NCBI GenBank assembly: GCA_050179645.1
Contig: JBFXEX010000133.1
Span: forward strand, 1-15,471
Length of the DNA stretch: 15,471 nucleotides
Direction: 5' to 3'
Origin: VAZQ01 sp050179645
GTDB lineage: Bacteria; Pseudomonadota; Alphaproteobacteria; Rhizobiales; Xanthobacteraceae
The notes beneath the pieces were generated by a model. The model searched no databases. It had not been told where the DNA came from and saw only the letters and a list, made by a program, of their open reading frames with translations. The translations under genes and the position numbers were made by a program. Shown one piece after another: positions 7,213 through 14,275 of this stretch (the first letter of the stretch is position 1; every line of letters begins with the position of its first letter).

Positions 7213-7227
7213 TATCGACAGTCGATA
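7213..7227. promoter_or_regulatory. Perfect palindrome TATCGACAGTCGATA touching the tlyA start codon
   Basis: A 7-bp inverted repeat with a single central base ends on the A of the tlyA ATG (7227). No good Shine-Dalgarno sequence precedes this ATG. The element could be an operator or a small hairpin that limits initiation. At 15 bp it is unlikely but not impossible by chance in a window of this size. Confidence 0.3.
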
Positions 7228-7958
7228 TGTCCACCCGCGTCCGCATCGACCGCCTGCTCGTCGCACGCGGCCTGTTCGAGAGCCGCGCCAAGGCCCAGGA
7301 CGCGATCGCCGCCGGTCTGGTGACGGCGGACGGCGTCACGGTCCAAAAACCGTCCGACGAAGTTGCGGCCGATGCGGTGCTCAGCGCCGAGCCGGCGCAT
7401 CCGTATGTTTCGCGGGGCGGCGTGAAGCTTGCCGCTGCGCTCGATCATTTCGGCTTCGATCCGCGTGGCGGCGTCTGCCTTGACGTCGGGGCCTCGACCG
7501 GGGGCTTCACCGAGGCGCTGCTGACCCGCGGCGCCCTCCGGGTCTACGCCGTCGATGTCGGCCGCGGACAGCTGCACGAGCGCCTGCGCGGGCGGCCCGA
7601 AGTCGTATCGCTCGAAGCGACCGACATTCGCGACCTTGCCGCCACGCAGCTTGCCGAACCGCCGGACTTCGTCACCGTCGATGTCAGCTTCATCTCGCTC
7701 AAGCAGGTGCTGCCCGCGGCACTTGCGTTCACACGCCGGCCCGCCCGCCTGATCGCGCTGATCAAGCCGCAATTCGAGGCCGGCCGTCAGGCGCTCAAGA
7801 AGGGCATCGTGCGCGACGCTGCCGTGCAAGACGCGGTCTGCGCCGATGTCGCGGCTTGCGTGACCTCGCTCGGCTGGGCCGTCGCCGGCATTGTCCCGTC
7901 GCCGATTACGGGCGGCGACGGCAATCGCGAGTTCTTGATCGCGGCGGCCCGCGACTAG
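7227..7958 (+). CDS. tlyA: TlyA-family RNA 2'-O-methyltransferase (S4 + FtsJ domains)
   Basis: This gene encodes 243 residues. The N-terminal S4 RNA-binding domain (about residues 5-65) begins with the family pattern RVRIDRLLVARGLFESRAKA. The FtsJ/RrmJ-type methyltransferase domain follows, with the SAM motif LDVGASTGGF (85-94). The K-D-K-E catalytic tetrad is recognisable: Lys67 in SRGGVKL, Asp152 in VDVSF, Lys180 in LIKPQFE and Glu235 in NREFL. Members methylate ribose 2'-OH groups of rRNA (in mycobacteria C1409 of 16S and C1920 of 23S, which gives capreomycin sensitivity); some were once called haemolysins. The ATG at 7227 fits the family start. An in-frame ATG at 7158 would add 23 residues without similarity. 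In other alphaproteobacteria tlyA often follows dxs, but dxs is not in this window. Confidence 0.93.
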   Translation: MSTRVRIDRLLVARGLFESRAKAQDAIAAGLVTADGVTVQKPSDEVAADAVLSAEPAHPYVSRGGVKLAAALDHFGFDPRGGVCLDVGASTGGFTEALLTRGALRVYAVDVGRGQLHERLRGRPEVVSLEATDIRDLAATQLAEPPDFVTVDVSFISLKQVLPAALAFTRRPARLIALIKPQFEAGRQALKKGIVRDAAVQDAVCADVAACVTSLGWAVAGIVPSPITGGDGNREFLIAAARD

Positions 7959-8008
7959 AGCCCCGTCCCGCCTTTCTCCTGCCACCGCGGCCGCTATGGT
8001 GCCGCACC

Positions 8009-9421
8009 ATGAGCGCGCCGGGAACATCGCCGACGGCTGCGGCGGCCGCGGCGCCGCTCGCACGCGCCGTATGGCGCGCCGAGATCATCGAAACCGTCCG
8101 GCTGGCGCTGCCGATCGCGCTGACCCAGCTCGGCCAGCTCGCCATGATGACGACCGATCTGGCGCTGATCGGCCGGCTCGGCGACCACGCGGTCGCAGCG
8201 GTCGGGCTCACGCATCTGATCCTGTTCGCCGGCTTCGTCTTCGGCATGGGCTTGGTTTCCGCGGTAGCACCGCTGGCCTCGCAAGCATTCGGCGCCAGGG
8301 AGCCGCGCCTCGTGCGCCGCGCGCTACGCATGGGCTTGTGGGCGGCGGTGCTGATCGGCGTTCCGGTCAACATCGCGCAATTGTGGGGCGAGGAGATCCT
8401 GCTGGCCGCCGGCCAGTCGCCAGAAACCACCGCCGACGCCGCCCGTTACCTGATGGGACTTTGCTGGTCGATGATCCCGGCGTGGTGCTTCATCGCGATC
8501 CGCAACTTCATGGGCGCGGTCAACCGCCCGGAGCCGGCGCTGTGGATCACGCTCGCCGCCATTCCGCTCAACGCGCTGCTGGCCTATGGGTTGATCAATG
8601 GCGCGTTCGGCCTGCCGCGGCTCGACCTCCTTGGCGCCGGGCTTGCCACGACGACGGTGAATGTCGCGATGTGCGCGGCCGCGGTGTGGGTGTGCTATGC
8701 GCGCCGGCCCTTCCTCAAATATCGCGTGCTCGGCCGGTTCTGGCGGCCGGACTGGCCGCTGATGGGCAAGCTGTTCGCCATCGGCCTGCCGATCTCGGGC
8801 GGCTTCATGCTGGAGTGGGGCCTGTTCACCTCGTCCGCGCTGCTGGTCGGCTGGATCGGCACCACGGCGCTCGCCGCGCACCAGATCGCCATGCAGATCG
8901 CTTCGCTGTTGTTCATGGTGCCGTTCGGCATCTCGCTCGCCGCGACCGTGCGTGTCGGCCACGCGGTGGGCCGGCGCGACCCGCCTGCGATCCGCCGCGC
9001 CGGATTCGGCGCCATGGCGATCGGCACCGCCTTCATGCTGGCAACCACACTGATGGTGATCGCCGGACGTGACCGTATTCCCTGGTTGTTTCTCGGCGGC
9101 GACGGCACCAGCGCCGAGACCGCGCGGCTCGCCGCTACGCTGCTGCTGGTCGGCGCGACCTTCTTCATCACCGACAGCCTGCAGGGCATCGCCGCCGGTG
9201 CGTTGCGCGGGCTGAACGACACCCGTGTGCCAATGCTGTTTGCCGGCATCAGCTTCTGGGCGATCGGCTTCCCGAGCGCCTATCTGCTGGCGTTTCCCGG
9301 CGCCCTCGGCACGATCGGCATCTGGATCGGCTTCTCGGTCGCGGTCGCGACCTTTGCGACCCTGCTGGTGTGGCGCTTTGCGCGATTGAGCCGGCTCGCC
9401 GACCTGCCGTCGGTGTCCTGA
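8009..9421 (+). CDS. MATE-family multidrug/Na+ or H+ antiporter (NorM-like)
   Basis: This is a 470-residue inner-membrane protein with about 12 hydrophobic segments in two similar halves. The start of each half carries MATE hallmarks. The first is LALPIALTQLGQLAMMTTDLALIGRLG (about residues 34-60), then AVGLTHLILF and GLVSAVAPLASQAFGA. The second begins LFAIGLPISGGFMLEWGLF, followed by GTTALAAHQIAMQIASLLFM and VPFGISLAATVRVGHAVG. These exporters expel cationic drugs or metabolites in exchange for Na+ or H+. Length fits the family (about 450-480). The ATG at 8009 has no clear ribosome-binding site; the gap to tlyA is 50 bp and to the next gene 42 bp, so read-through transcription with both is likely. 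The substrate is unknown. Confidence 0.95.
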   Translation: MSAPGTSPTAAAAAAPLARAVWRAEIIETVRLALPIALTQLGQLAMMTTDLALIGRLGDHAVAAVGLTHLILFAGFVFGMGLVSAVAPLASQAFGAREPRLVRRALRMGLWAAVLIGVPVNIAQLWGEEILLAAGQSPETTADAARYLMGLCWSMIPAWCFIAIRNFMGAVNRPEPALWITLAAIPLNALLAYGLINGAFGLPRLDLLGAGLATTTVNVAMCAAAVWVCYARRPFLKYRVLGRFWRPDWPLMGKLFAIGLPISGGFMLEWGLFTSSALLVGWIGTTALAAHQIAMQIASLLFMVPFGISLAATVRVGHAVGRRDPPAIRRAGFGAMAIGTAFMLATTLMVIAGRDRIPWLFLGGDGTSAETARLAATLLLVGATFFITDSLQGIAAGALRGLNDTRVPMLFAGISFWAIGFPSAYLLAFPGALGTIGIWIGFSVAVATFATLLVWRFARLSRLADLPSVS

Positions 9422-9463
9422 ACCGCGCTGGACGCCTGGAGACCAAGCCGATATCCAGCCCGC

Positions 9464-10702
9464 ATGGTGGAACGGCTGGTGATCAGTGGGCTCGGACGGC
9501 GCGGCGACGGCATCGCGGAGACTCCAGCGGGGTCGCTGTACGTGCCGTACACGCTGCCGGGCGAGACCGTCACGGTCGAGCCCTGGCCGGGCCATCCCGA
9601 TCGCCGCCACATGGCGCGCATCGAAACCGCAAGCTCCGAGCGCATCGCGCCGATCTGTCCGCATTTCGGCACCTGCGGCGGCTGCGCACTGCAGCACTGG
9701 GAGACCGCGCATTACCGCACCTGGAAACGCGATCTGGTCATCGAGACGTTGCACGAGGCTGGGCTGGCGCCGCCCGTCGACGATCTGATCGATGCCCACG
9801 GCGAGGGCCGCCGCCGCGCGGTGTTTCACGCCCGGCGTGGCACCCATCAGGTGCTCGAAGTCGGATTCTCGGCGCTGCGCGCCCATCACATCGTACCGAT
9901 CGACCGCTGCCCGATACTGGCACCATCACTCGACGGCGCCCTGCCGGCCGCCTGGGACATCGCCGAAGCGCTGGCGCCCACACGGAAACCGCTCGACATC
10001 CAGGCGACCGCCACCGAGGCCGGGCTCGACATCGACGTGCGCGGCTCGGGACCGCTGGCGCCGGAGCGGACCGCCGCACTCGCGACGGTCGCCGCGAAGC
10101 ATCGCCTGGCGCGGCTGACGCGCCACGGCGAACTGATCGTGCAACGCGCGGTGCCGACCGTGACGATGGGCCGTGCCCGCGTGGCCCTGCCGCCGGGTGC
10201 ATTTCTACAAGCCACCGCCGCCGGTGAGGCCGAACTGGCGCGACTCACGATAGCGCATTGCACAGGGGCCAAATCGATTGCCGACCTGTTCGCCGGCGTC
10301 GGCCCCTTGGCGTTGCGGCTTGCGGAACAGGCGCGGGTGACGGCGGCCGACAGCGACGCTGCGGCGATCGCGGCCTTGCAGCGCACGGTCAAGACAACGC
10401 AGGGCCTCAAGCCGGTGGAAGCCTCCGTCCGCGATCTGTTTCGCCAGCCGCTGGTGCCGGCCGAACTCAAGCCGTTCGATACCGTGGTGTTCGATCCGCC
10501 GCGCCAGGGCGCGCAAGCGCAGGCACGCGAGCTTGCCGCCAGCGCCGTGCCGCTGATCGTGGCGGTGTCGTGCAATCCGGCAACGTTCGCGCGCGACGCC
10601 CGGCTTCTGACCGACGGCGGCTACCGGCTCACGCAAGTGACGCCGGTCGACCAGTTCCGCTATTCGCCGCACGTAGAGTTGGTTGGACGGTTTACGCGAT
10701 GA
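9464..10702 (+). CDS. RumA/RlmD-type 4Fe-4S uracil-5 RNA methyltransferase
   Basis: This 412-residue, SAM-dependent enzyme is predicted to make 5-methyluridine in rRNA or tRNA. The iron-sulfur cysteines of the RumA branch are present: Cys65, Cys71 and Cys74 in CPHFGTCGGC, and Cys149 in DRCPIL. The methyltransferase fold has GAFLQAT (245-251), the SAM loop DLFAGVGPLALRLA (274-287) and FDPPRQGA (343-350). The catalytic nucleophile is Cys370 in SCNP and the general base Glu405 in HVELV. The N-terminal part (1-50) is a short TRAM-like segment. It matches the class-I RNA methyltransferase found in the tlyA neighbourhood of other Hyphomicrobiales. Whether its target is U747, U1939 or both in 23S rRNA cannot be read from the sequence, so no gene symbol is given. 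Confidence 0.93.
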   Translation: MVERLVISGLGRRGDGIAETPAGSLYVPYTLPGETVTVEPWPGHPDRRHMARIETASSERIAPICPHFGTCGGCALQHWETAHYRTWKRDLVIETLHEAGLAPPVDDLIDAHGEGRRRAVFHARRGTHQVLEVGFSALRAHHIVPIDRCPILAPSLDGALPAAWDIAEALAPTRKPLDIQATATEAGLDIDVRGSGPLAPERTAALATVAAKHRLARLTRHGELIVQRAVPTVTMGRARVALPPGAFLQATAAGEAELARLTIAHCTGAKSIADLFAGVGPLALRLAEQARVTAADSDAAAIAALQRTVKTTQGLKPVEASVRDLFRQPLVPAELKPFDTVVFDPPRQGAQAQARELAASAVPLIVAVSCNPATFARDARLLTDGGYRLTQVTPVDQFRYSPHVELVGRFTR

Positions 10703-10755
10703 ACTCCGTGAGGCACGTTCGTCGTTCTTATACCAAGTGCAGCAAACATCGACTC

Positions 10756-10840
10756 GTCATGCGCGGGTTTGACTCGCGCATCCATCAAGAAGAGTCGTTT
10801 CAACACGATGGATTGCCGGGTCAAGCCCGGCAATGATGGA
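10756..10840. repeat. REP-like palindromic element between convergent genes
   Basis: Three inverted repeats are packed here: ATGCGCG (10759-10765) with CGCGCAT (10775-10781), ATCCATC (10780-10786) with GATGGAT (10807-10813), and a perfect 9-bp stem ATTGCCGGG (10812-10820) with CCCGGCAAT (10826-10834) around TCAAG. The style (CGTCATGCGCGGG..., ATTGCCGGGTCAAGCCCGGC) is that of dispersed palindromes common in alphaproteobacterial genomes; only one copy is in this window. It lies between a plus and a minus gene end, so it may also stop transcription from both sides. Confidence 0.6.
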
Positions 10841-10854
10841 GTGAGGGACGTCCG

Positions 10855-11694
10855 TCAATTGCCCCAGCGTTCGCGCCACATCTGTTCGCCGATGCTGCAG
10901 GAGATGCGGGGCTGGCGCGCCTGGGCCGGGATGGCTTTAGCCTTTGGCGTGTGGCCGGCAATCTCCAGCACCAGTTTGGTGCGGGTCGCGTCCTTGAACT
11001 GGCTGCGGTCGCGGATCGGGATCACGAACGCACCCGGCCCGCCGATCACGCAGTCCTCGAAGTAGATGTCGAGGTTGTCGATATCCATCGTGAACGAACT
11101 CGGCCGCTTGAGCAGGATCGGCAGTCCGTTGATGGTGATGCCGGCCGAAACCAGATCGTCGCGCGCCAGCGTCACCAGGCCGCCGCTGTTGTTGGCGCCG
11201 TCGCCCGACACGTCGACCACGCGGCGAATGCCGCGGTAGCCCGAACCGTCGAACAGCGGCTTCGCGAAATTCAGCGCTCCCGAGATCGAGGTCCGCGACG
11301 CCCGCCGGTAGGGTGCGCGCGAGATTTCGTTGGCGAATGCATCGGCGGCTTCGGGGCCGTCGATCAGCCGCCAGGGGACGATGATTCTCTGGTCGTAGGG
11401 GCCGGCCCATTCGAAATAGGTCAACGCCACCTTGCCATGCATGCCGCCGCGTAAAGCCTGCATAAATTCGCGCGACGTGATGCCCGTAATGTAACCCTCG
11501 CGCTGCAACGCCTGCTCTTCCGGGTCCATCGAATAGGACACATCGACGGCGAGAACCAGTTGGGTATCGACCGCGATTGCCGACCGCTCGGCCAGCAGCG
11601 CGCCCGTCGGCGCTGCGATTCCCCCGCCGAGGCTGACGATCGCCCCGATCGCCCCGGCACCGATAAGTAAAATTACCGAAAAGTAGTCACGCAT
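10855..11694 (-). CDS. DUF1194 von Willebrand factor A-like exported protein
   Basis: This is a 279-residue protein. The ATG at 11694 has a strong GGAGGG site 4 bases upstream, which settles the start; the open frame continues 54 codons further without support. A hydrophobic N-terminus (about residues 5-35) looks like a signal peptide or anchor. The DUF1194 core starts at QLVLAVDVSYSMDPEEQALQ, containing a metal-site motif D51-x-S53-x-S55. Family blocks follow: LTYFEWAGPYDQRIIVPWRL (91-110), RTSISGALNF (134-143), RRVVDVSGDGANNSGG (157-172), GITINGLPI (185-193) and DCVIGGPGAFVIPI (214-227). The protein ends with a positively charged tail containing Cys266. DUF1194 proteins are widespread in Hyphomicrobiales and their role is not established; the VWA fold suggests metal-dependent protein binding in the periplasm. 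It is divergent from the small six-cysteine protein gene. Confidence 0.93.
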   Translation of the reverse strand: MRDYFSVILLIGAGAIGAIVSLGGGIAAPTGALLAERSAIAVDTQLVLAVDVSYSMDPEEQALQREGYITGITSREFMQALRGGMHGKVALTYFEWAGPYDQRIIVPWRLIDGPEAADAFANEISRAPYRRASRTSISGALNFAKPLFDGSGYRGIRRVVDVSGDGANNSGGLVTLARDDLVSAGITINGLPILLKRPSSFTMDIDNLDIYFEDCVIGGPGAFVIPIRDRSQFKDATRTKLVLEIAGHTPKAKAIPAQARQPRISCSIGEQMWRERWGN

Positions 11695-11907
11695 CCGACC
11701 CTCCGCCGGAATTGCACTCTCCCCCATGCTGCCACGGCTGCAAGGCCGGAGAAAGGCGGGCCGGTGGGCAACGAAGGCCTGCAAATCGGGCATTTCCAAC
11801 CGCCCGCGTTGCCTCACACGACGGGGATCGCGTGCCTGAAGCCACCCAAATGCCACAGTGGCTTGCTTTGAGATTTGCCGACTGCGGCGGATTCTCTCGG
11901 GGGGGAC
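11695..11907. promoter_or_regulatory. Divergent promoter region between the DUF1194 gene and the six-cysteine protein gene
   Basis: These 213 bp separate two start codons pointing away from each other, so at least two promoters must lie here unless transcription enters from outside. Each gene has its own strong ribosome-binding site at the edge. I could not identify convincing -35/-10 boxes or an operator. Confidence 0.5.
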
Positions 11908-12351
11908 ATGACGCGACCGTTTCGAACGCAGATAGCGGCGTTAGCGATTTTGGTTGCTGGACTCTTGGTCGGTCCCTCCGTTGCGGCGAGAGACGACGTG
12001 ATCCAGGCCAAGGTCGGGATGGAGATGCTCAGCCGTGACCAGCAGCAGGTGCTGTGGACGCGCGTCGAACGGTTCGCCAGCATGGAATCGTTCGCCGCGT
12101 TTTGCGGCCGGCCGTCCAACATCGAGCGGCGGGTCGTCGGTGCGGTGCAGGCCTGCATCACGCCGGCTACACTGCAGCAGGTCGTGTCGCAATTCCGCAA
12201 GAACCTGAAAGAGAAGAACGGCAGCATCTCGGCCGACAAGTCGATCTGCCAGGAAGCGCGGATCAAGACACTGGTGAAGGAGATTCACACCTCGATCGAC
12301 ACGCTGGTCAACGAGGTGACGCGCATGTGCCGGAGCTGCCTGTTCTGCTGA
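11908..12351 (+). CDS. Small secreted six-cysteine protein of unknown function with terminal CxxCxxC
   Basis: This is a 147-residue protein. The ATG at 11908 directly follows a G-rich ribosome-binding stretch (GGGGGGGAC). A signal peptide covers residues 1 to about 27 (basic start, core AALAILVAGLLVGPSVA). The mature part is mostly helical, with a charged central region (QFRKNLKEKNG). It has exactly six cysteines (66, 83, 114, 141, 144, 147). The last three form CRSCLFC, which is the C-terminus itself. This could mean three disulfides or a metal or redox site; exposed terminal cysteines are unusual for a structural disulfide pattern. I do not recognise the family. The gene is divergent from the DUF1194 gene and convergent with ald, 31 bp away. 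Codon use looks like its neighbours, so recent transfer is not suggested. Confidence 0.8.
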   Translation: MTRPFRTQIAALAILVAGLLVGPSVAARDDVIQAKVGMEMLSRDQQQVLWTRVERFASMESFAAFCGRPSNIERRVVGAVQACITPATLQQVVSQFRKNLKEKNGSISADKSICQEARIKTLVKEIHTSIDTLVNEVTRMCRSCLFC

Positions 12352-12360
12352 CCCGGAGAG

Positions 12361-12376
12361 ACGGCTCGCAAGCCGT
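12361..12376. terminator. Hairpin in the 31-bp gap between convergent genes, possible bidirectional terminator
   Basis: ACGGCT (12361-12366) pairs perfectly with AGCCGT (12371-12376) around CGCA. It is the only structure in the short space between the stop of the six-cysteine protein gene and the stop of ald. The stem is short and has no T-run on either side, so efficiency is doubtful. Confidence 0.4.
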
Positions 12377-12382
12377 GGCCCA

Positions 12383-13501
12383 TCACAGCCGCAGCGCCTG
12401 CTCGGGCGGAGTGTATTTCAGCGACAGCGCTGCTGCGACCGCCCGGCACGTGACCTGCCCCTGAAAGATATTGAGGCCGTTGCGCAGGTGCGGGTCCTCG
12501 CCGAGCGCGCGGCGGTAGCCCTTGTCGGCCAGCGCCAGCACGAACGGCAGCGTCACATTGTTGAGCGCGAAGGTGGACGTGCGGGCGACCGCGCCCGGCA
12601 TATTGGTCACGCAGTAGTGCACCACATCGTCGACCACGTAAGTCGGCCGCGAATGCGTGGTCGGCCGCGAGGTCTCGGCGCAGCCGCCCTGGTCGATCGC
12701 GATATCGACGATGACCGAGCCGGGCTTCATCGCCTTGACGGTCGCGGCCGTGATCAGCTTCGGCGCGGCCGCACCGGGCAGCAGCACCGAGCCGATGACA
12801 AGGTCGGCGCGCCGGCACAGCGTCTCGATGGCGTCGCGGGTCGAGAACACGGTGCGGACCTGGAAGCCGAGTTGACTGGCGATCCGGCGCAGCGCCTCCG
12901 GGTTGCGATCGACCACCGTGACGGTCGCGCCCATGCCGGCTGCGATCAGCGCCGCGTGGCTGCCGGCTACGCCGCCGCCAATAACGACCACATCGGCCGG
13001 CGGCACTCCCGGTACGCCGCCGAGCAGCACGCCGCGACCGCCATTCTCTTTTTCGAGACAGCGGGCGCCGACATGCGGCGCCATCCGCCCCGCAACCTCC
13101 GACATCGGCGTCAGCAGCGGCAGCGTGCCTTGCGGGCTGGTCACGGTCTCGTACGCGATGGCAATCACGCCCGAAGCCAGGAGGTCGTCGGTCTGTTCGG
13201 GATCGGGAGCAAGATGCAGATAAGTGAACAGCACCTGCCCGGCGCGCAGCCGGCGGCGCTCCTCCTTGAGCGGCTCCTTCACCTTCACGATCAGTTCCGC
13301 TTCGGCAAAGACCTCCGCCGCATGACCGACGATCTCGGCGCCGGCCGCCACATAGTCGGCGTCCGCAAGCCCGGCGCCGACGCCGGCGCCGGTCTGGACC
13401 AGCACGCGATGCTCGTTTGCGGTGAGCTCTCGCACGGTCGACGGCACCAGGCCGACGCGAAACTCGTTGTCCTTGATCTCCTTCGGCACGCCGACGAGCA
13501 T
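12383..13501 (-). CDS. ald: Alanine dehydrogenase
   Basis: This 372-residue enzyme has the usual length of NAD-dependent alanine dehydrogenase, which interconverts alanine with pyruvate and ammonia in the cytosol. The N-terminus MLVGVPKEIKDNEFRVGL is the family signature and fixes the start at 13501, although the ribosome-binding site is weak. Key residues are present: Arg15, Lys75 in KVKEPLKEE, His96 in YLHLAPDP and Asp270 in IAIDQGGCAETSRPTTHS. The Rossmann motif GGGVAGSHAA (175-184) is followed by Asp198 (VTVVDRN), which favours NAD+ over NADP+. Later blocks VHYCVTNMPGAVARTST and NVTLPFVLALADKG are typical. It is the last gene of a minus-strand run after ribB and the GIN lipoprotein gene, 55 bp behind the latter. 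It could serve alanine catabolism or ammonia assimilation. Confidence 0.97.
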   Translation of the reverse strand: MLVGVPKEIKDNEFRVGLVPSTVRELTANEHRVLVQTGAGVGAGLADADYVAAGAEIVGHAAEVFAEAELIVKVKEPLKEERRRLRAGQVLFTYLHLAPDPEQTDDLLASGVIAIAYETVTSPQGTLPLLTPMSEVAGRMAPHVGARCLEKENGGRGVLLGGVPGVPPADVVVIGGGVAGSHAALIAAGMGATVTVVDRNPEALRRIASQLGFQVRTVFSTRDAIETLCRRADLVIGSVLLPGAAAPKLITAATVKAMKPGSVIVDIAIDQGGCAETSRPTTHSRPTYVVDDVVHYCVTNMPGAVARTSTFALNNVTLPFVLALADKGYRRALGEDPHLRNGLNIFQGQVTCRAVAAALSLKYTPPEQALRL

Positions 13502-13556
13502 GGGCTTATCCGTCAATTGCCAGGAATGAACTGACTCGCCGCGCAACGATCCTGAG

Positions 13557-14255
13557 CTACCTTTGTTTGATCTCCCCCGAGCCGGAAAGGCTCGACGTGA
13601 TCTTCGGCGAGCCGACATACCATACAGAGCCCGAACCCGACACGATCGCCTCGAGTTCGTCGCTCGCATTCACCGTCAGGTCGCCAGATCCGCGGACAGC
13701 GACTTTTGCGCGCCTGGCCTTCAGCCCGGCCGCGTTGCAAGATCCGCTGCCGCTGATCGAGATCGTCAGGTCCTCGATCCGACCCGCGGCGTTGATCTCG
13801 CCCGAACCCGCGACCGACATCGCCAAGCCTTCGCCGTCGAGCCCGCTGGCATCGACGATACCGGCGCCGCTGACGCCGAGCTGTTGCAGATCGTTGACGG
13901 TGATCTTGTAGAGGGGCCGCTTCCCGGACACGCTCTTGTCCTTCGCCACCGACAGGTAAAGTGTGCCGTCCTTGACCTCGGACGTGAACAGCGCGACCAG
14001 ATTGTCGTCGGCCGTCACCTCGAGGCTCTCCGTCCCGGTGCGCTCGATGACGACTCGCGCATCGACATCCGACAACCTGATGGCGCTGAACGATGCAACC
14101 GGTCGAACCTCGGTCTTGCTCGTTCCGGAACCGTTGATCATCGCTCCTTGGCCGTGAACCGTGATGCAGTCGGCCGTACACGTCGATTTGACGCCGCCAT
14201 CGTCGCAGGCGGTCAGGGCGAAAAAAATCGCAACACTCGACAAATTCCGCGACAT
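13557..14255 (-). CDS. GIN-domain (DUF2807) lipoprotein with repeated SGSG turns
   Basis: This is a 232-residue predicted lipoprotein. MSRNLSSVAIFFALTAC gives a lipobox LTAC with Cys17 as the lipidation site. A TTG three codons upstream (14264) is an alternative start; neither has a clear ribosome-binding site. After a linker with Cys26 and Cys30 the protein matches the head GIN/DUF2807 domain, with F-S-A-I-R-L-S-D-V-D-A-R-V-V-I as its opening block. From about residue 127 a repeat of about 20 residues recurs: VSGAGIVDASG, VAGSGEINAAG, ISGSGSCNAAG, VRGSGDLTVNA, VSGSGSVWYVG, LSGSGEIKQR. This is the layout of a beta-solenoid. Such proteins sit at the outer membrane or cell surface and their role is poorly known. 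The start is 20 bp behind the ribB stop, so co-transcription with ribB and ald is likely. Confidence 0.88.
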   Translation of the reverse strand: MSRNLSSVAIFFALTACDDGGVKSTCTADCITVHGQGAMINGSGTSKTEVRPVASFSAIRLSDVDARVVIERTGTESLEVTADDNLVALFTSEVKDGTLYLSVAKDKSVSGKRPLYKITVNDLQQLGVSGAGIVDASGLDGEGLAMSVAGSGEINAAGRIEDLTISISGSGSCNAAGLKARRAKVAVRGSGDLTVNASDELEAIVSGSGSVWYVGSPKITSSLSGSGEIKQR

Positions 14256-14275
14256 GACGGTCAAGGCTATCGCAG

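Noticed and set aside
7158..7226. Longer tlyA start at the ATG at 7158
   Set aside because: A GAAGGGG lies directly against it, too close to serve as a ribosome-binding site. The 23 added residues have no family similarity, and the S4 domain begins right after 7227.
8324..9889. A 521-codon minus-strand frame across the MATE and methyltransferase genes
   Set aside because: It crosses two well-supported genes and has a composition typical of antisense shadows (many Arg, Gln, Asp and His residues).
12488..13534. A 348-codon plus-strand frame opposite ald
   Set aside because: Shadow of the alanine dehydrogenase frame, with no recognisable motif.
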